Shown: positions 4,850 to 5,403 of the stretch, in pieces
How the letters are laid out: each line of letters begins with the position of its first letter
Position numbering within the stretch: the first letter of the stretch is position 1
Translations under genes and position numbers: made by a program
Notes under the pieces: generated by a model
Told to the model about the DNA's origin: nothing
The model's database searches: none
What the model saw: the letters and a program-made list of their open reading frames with translations, nothing else
DNA from: Pedosphaera sp.
Lineage (GTDB): Bacteria > Verrucomicrobiota > Verrucomicrobiia > Limisphaerales > SXTU01
DNA: 5,403 bases
Direction: 5' to 3'
Assembly: GCA_009695395.1 (NCBI GenBank)
Contig: SIBB01000259.1
Coordinates: 1 to 5,403 of the forward strand

Positions 4850-5403
4850 ATGAGACGACTTGCTCTGACTCTGCTGCTGTGTTGCGCCGTGTTATTGGCG
4901 GCCTGCCGTGACAAGCCGCCGGCCGCGCCCACACCGAAGTCCGCCGCGCCCGCCGGGCCGGTCTTCCGCCTGCACTTCGCCGGTCTCGACAGTCTCGCCA
5001 CCGGCACGAACACCGCCCGGCTCAACGATCTTCTCAACAACCCCGAGGCCGTCGCCACGCGCAAACAGGTGTATGACCGGCTGGCGCGAACGCTGCCGGA
5101 TGTGATCTTCGGCCCCGGCTCCTCTCGCACCAATCGCAGCGCGCTCCTGCGCCCGCTGCTGGATGAACTGGCGGCCAGCAAGTTCCTTTTCGAGACTCAC
5201 GACGAGCAAGCAGCGAGCTGGATGCTCACCGTCTTCCTCAACGCCGAGAGACGCGCACGGTGGAGCACGAACCTCTGGCAGTCCGCGGATTCCACGCCGG
5301 TGTCCCTCCCTGCCGCAAACCCTGGCGGCACCGCGTGGAGCACGAAGACCAAGGGCAACCATCTCCTCACCCTCGCGTTGTTCGATGACTGCCTCATGCT
5401 CGG
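4850..5403 (+). CDS. Uncharacterised lipoprotein, 5' part only (runs off right edge)
   Basis: The reading frame from the ATG at 4850 stays open to the window end, giving 184 residues. Residues 1-19, beginning MRRLALTLLL, form a lipoprotein signal peptide with lipobox LAAC and lipidated C19. A Pro/Ala-rich tether follows (23-37). The mature domain begins VFRLHFAGLDSLATGTNTARL, followed by NDLLNNPEAVATRKQVYDRL, which looks helical, and then a segment RSALLRPLLDELAASKFLFE. The VFRLHF...LNDLLNNPE pattern recalls hypothetical lipoproteins of Verrucomicrobiota known only as unassigned families, by memory rather than search. I recognise no catalytic motif and assign no function. The envelope location is well supported by the lipobox, the export by the Arg-rich n-region. 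Codon composition is GC-rich like its neighbours. AACACACCG precedes the ATG, so there is no Shine-Dalgarno. Confidence 0.85.
   Translation, partial: MRRLALTLLLCCAVLLAACRDKPPAAPTPKSAAPAGPVFRLHFAGLDSLATGTNTARLNDLLNNPEAVATRKQVYDRLARTLPDVIFGPGSSRTNRSALLRPLLDELAASKFLFETHDEQAASWMLTVFLNAERRARWSTNLWQSADSTPVSLPAANPGGTAWSTKTKGNHLLTLALFDDCLML

Noticed and set aside
4705..5362. Minus-strand open frames opposite the lipoprotein gene
   Set aside because: Arg/Ala/Gly-rich shadows; the plus strand has a start, signal peptide and lipobox in one continuous frame.
1..5403. CRISPR array, insertion sequence, toxin-antitoxin or defence operon
   Set aside because: No spaced repeats, transposase, terminal inverted repeats or nuclease/ATPase motifs were seen in any frame.

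Overview
This is a GC-rich bacterial chromosomal window (roughly 60-65% GC in the genes by eye). It carries mostly housekeeping or small accessory genes on both strands, with one clear tRNA gene. I infer a Verrucomicrobiota-like organism (Pedosphaera/Limisphaera type), or less likely a planctomycete. The grounds are a secreted S1-type sulfatase of the iduronate-2-sulfatase-like class, a small Trm112-like protein that has lost its zinc cysteines, a secreted PAF-acetylhydrolase-like SGNH hydrolase, and start codons without Shine-Dalgarno sequences. This placement is a judgement, not a search result.

Layout. From the left edge to 1085 (minus) lies enolase, truncated by the window edge so that its last ~70 residues are missing. 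A 169-base divergent gap holds a plausible eno promoter. A secreted sulfatase follows at 1255-2736 (plus). A promoter-like element at 2786-2813 precedes tRNA-Ala(GGC) at 2836-2911. Next comes an AT-richer gene-free stretch of about 185 bases with a short tandem repeat, which could be an old integration scar. A small Rieske [2Fe-2S] protein sits at 3098-3448 and a secreted SGNH/GDSL hydrolase at 3553-4356, both plus. Two hairpins, one a good intrinsic terminator, separate the hydrolase from a convergent Trm112-like gene (4437-4682, minus). A 167-base divergent gap then leads to an unrecognised lipoprotein gene that starts at 4850 and runs off the right edge.

How the genes relate. There is no evidence of one operon or pathway. 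The genes alternate strand or are separated by tRNA, hairpins or gaps. Enolase is central glycolysis. The sulfatase and SGNH hydrolase are exported hydrolases that fit a polysaccharide- or ester-degrading lifestyle. The Rieske protein is a small electron carrier of unknown partner. The Trm112-like protein is expected to act as a methyltransferase accessory subunit or equivalent.

I do not see a defence system, CRISPR array, insertion sequence or complete mobile element. The best second-look items are the tRNA-flanking stretch, the repeat-like DNA that encodes the sulfatase signal peptide, the A/C-rich SD-less leaders shared by several genes, and the uncharacterised lipoprotein.
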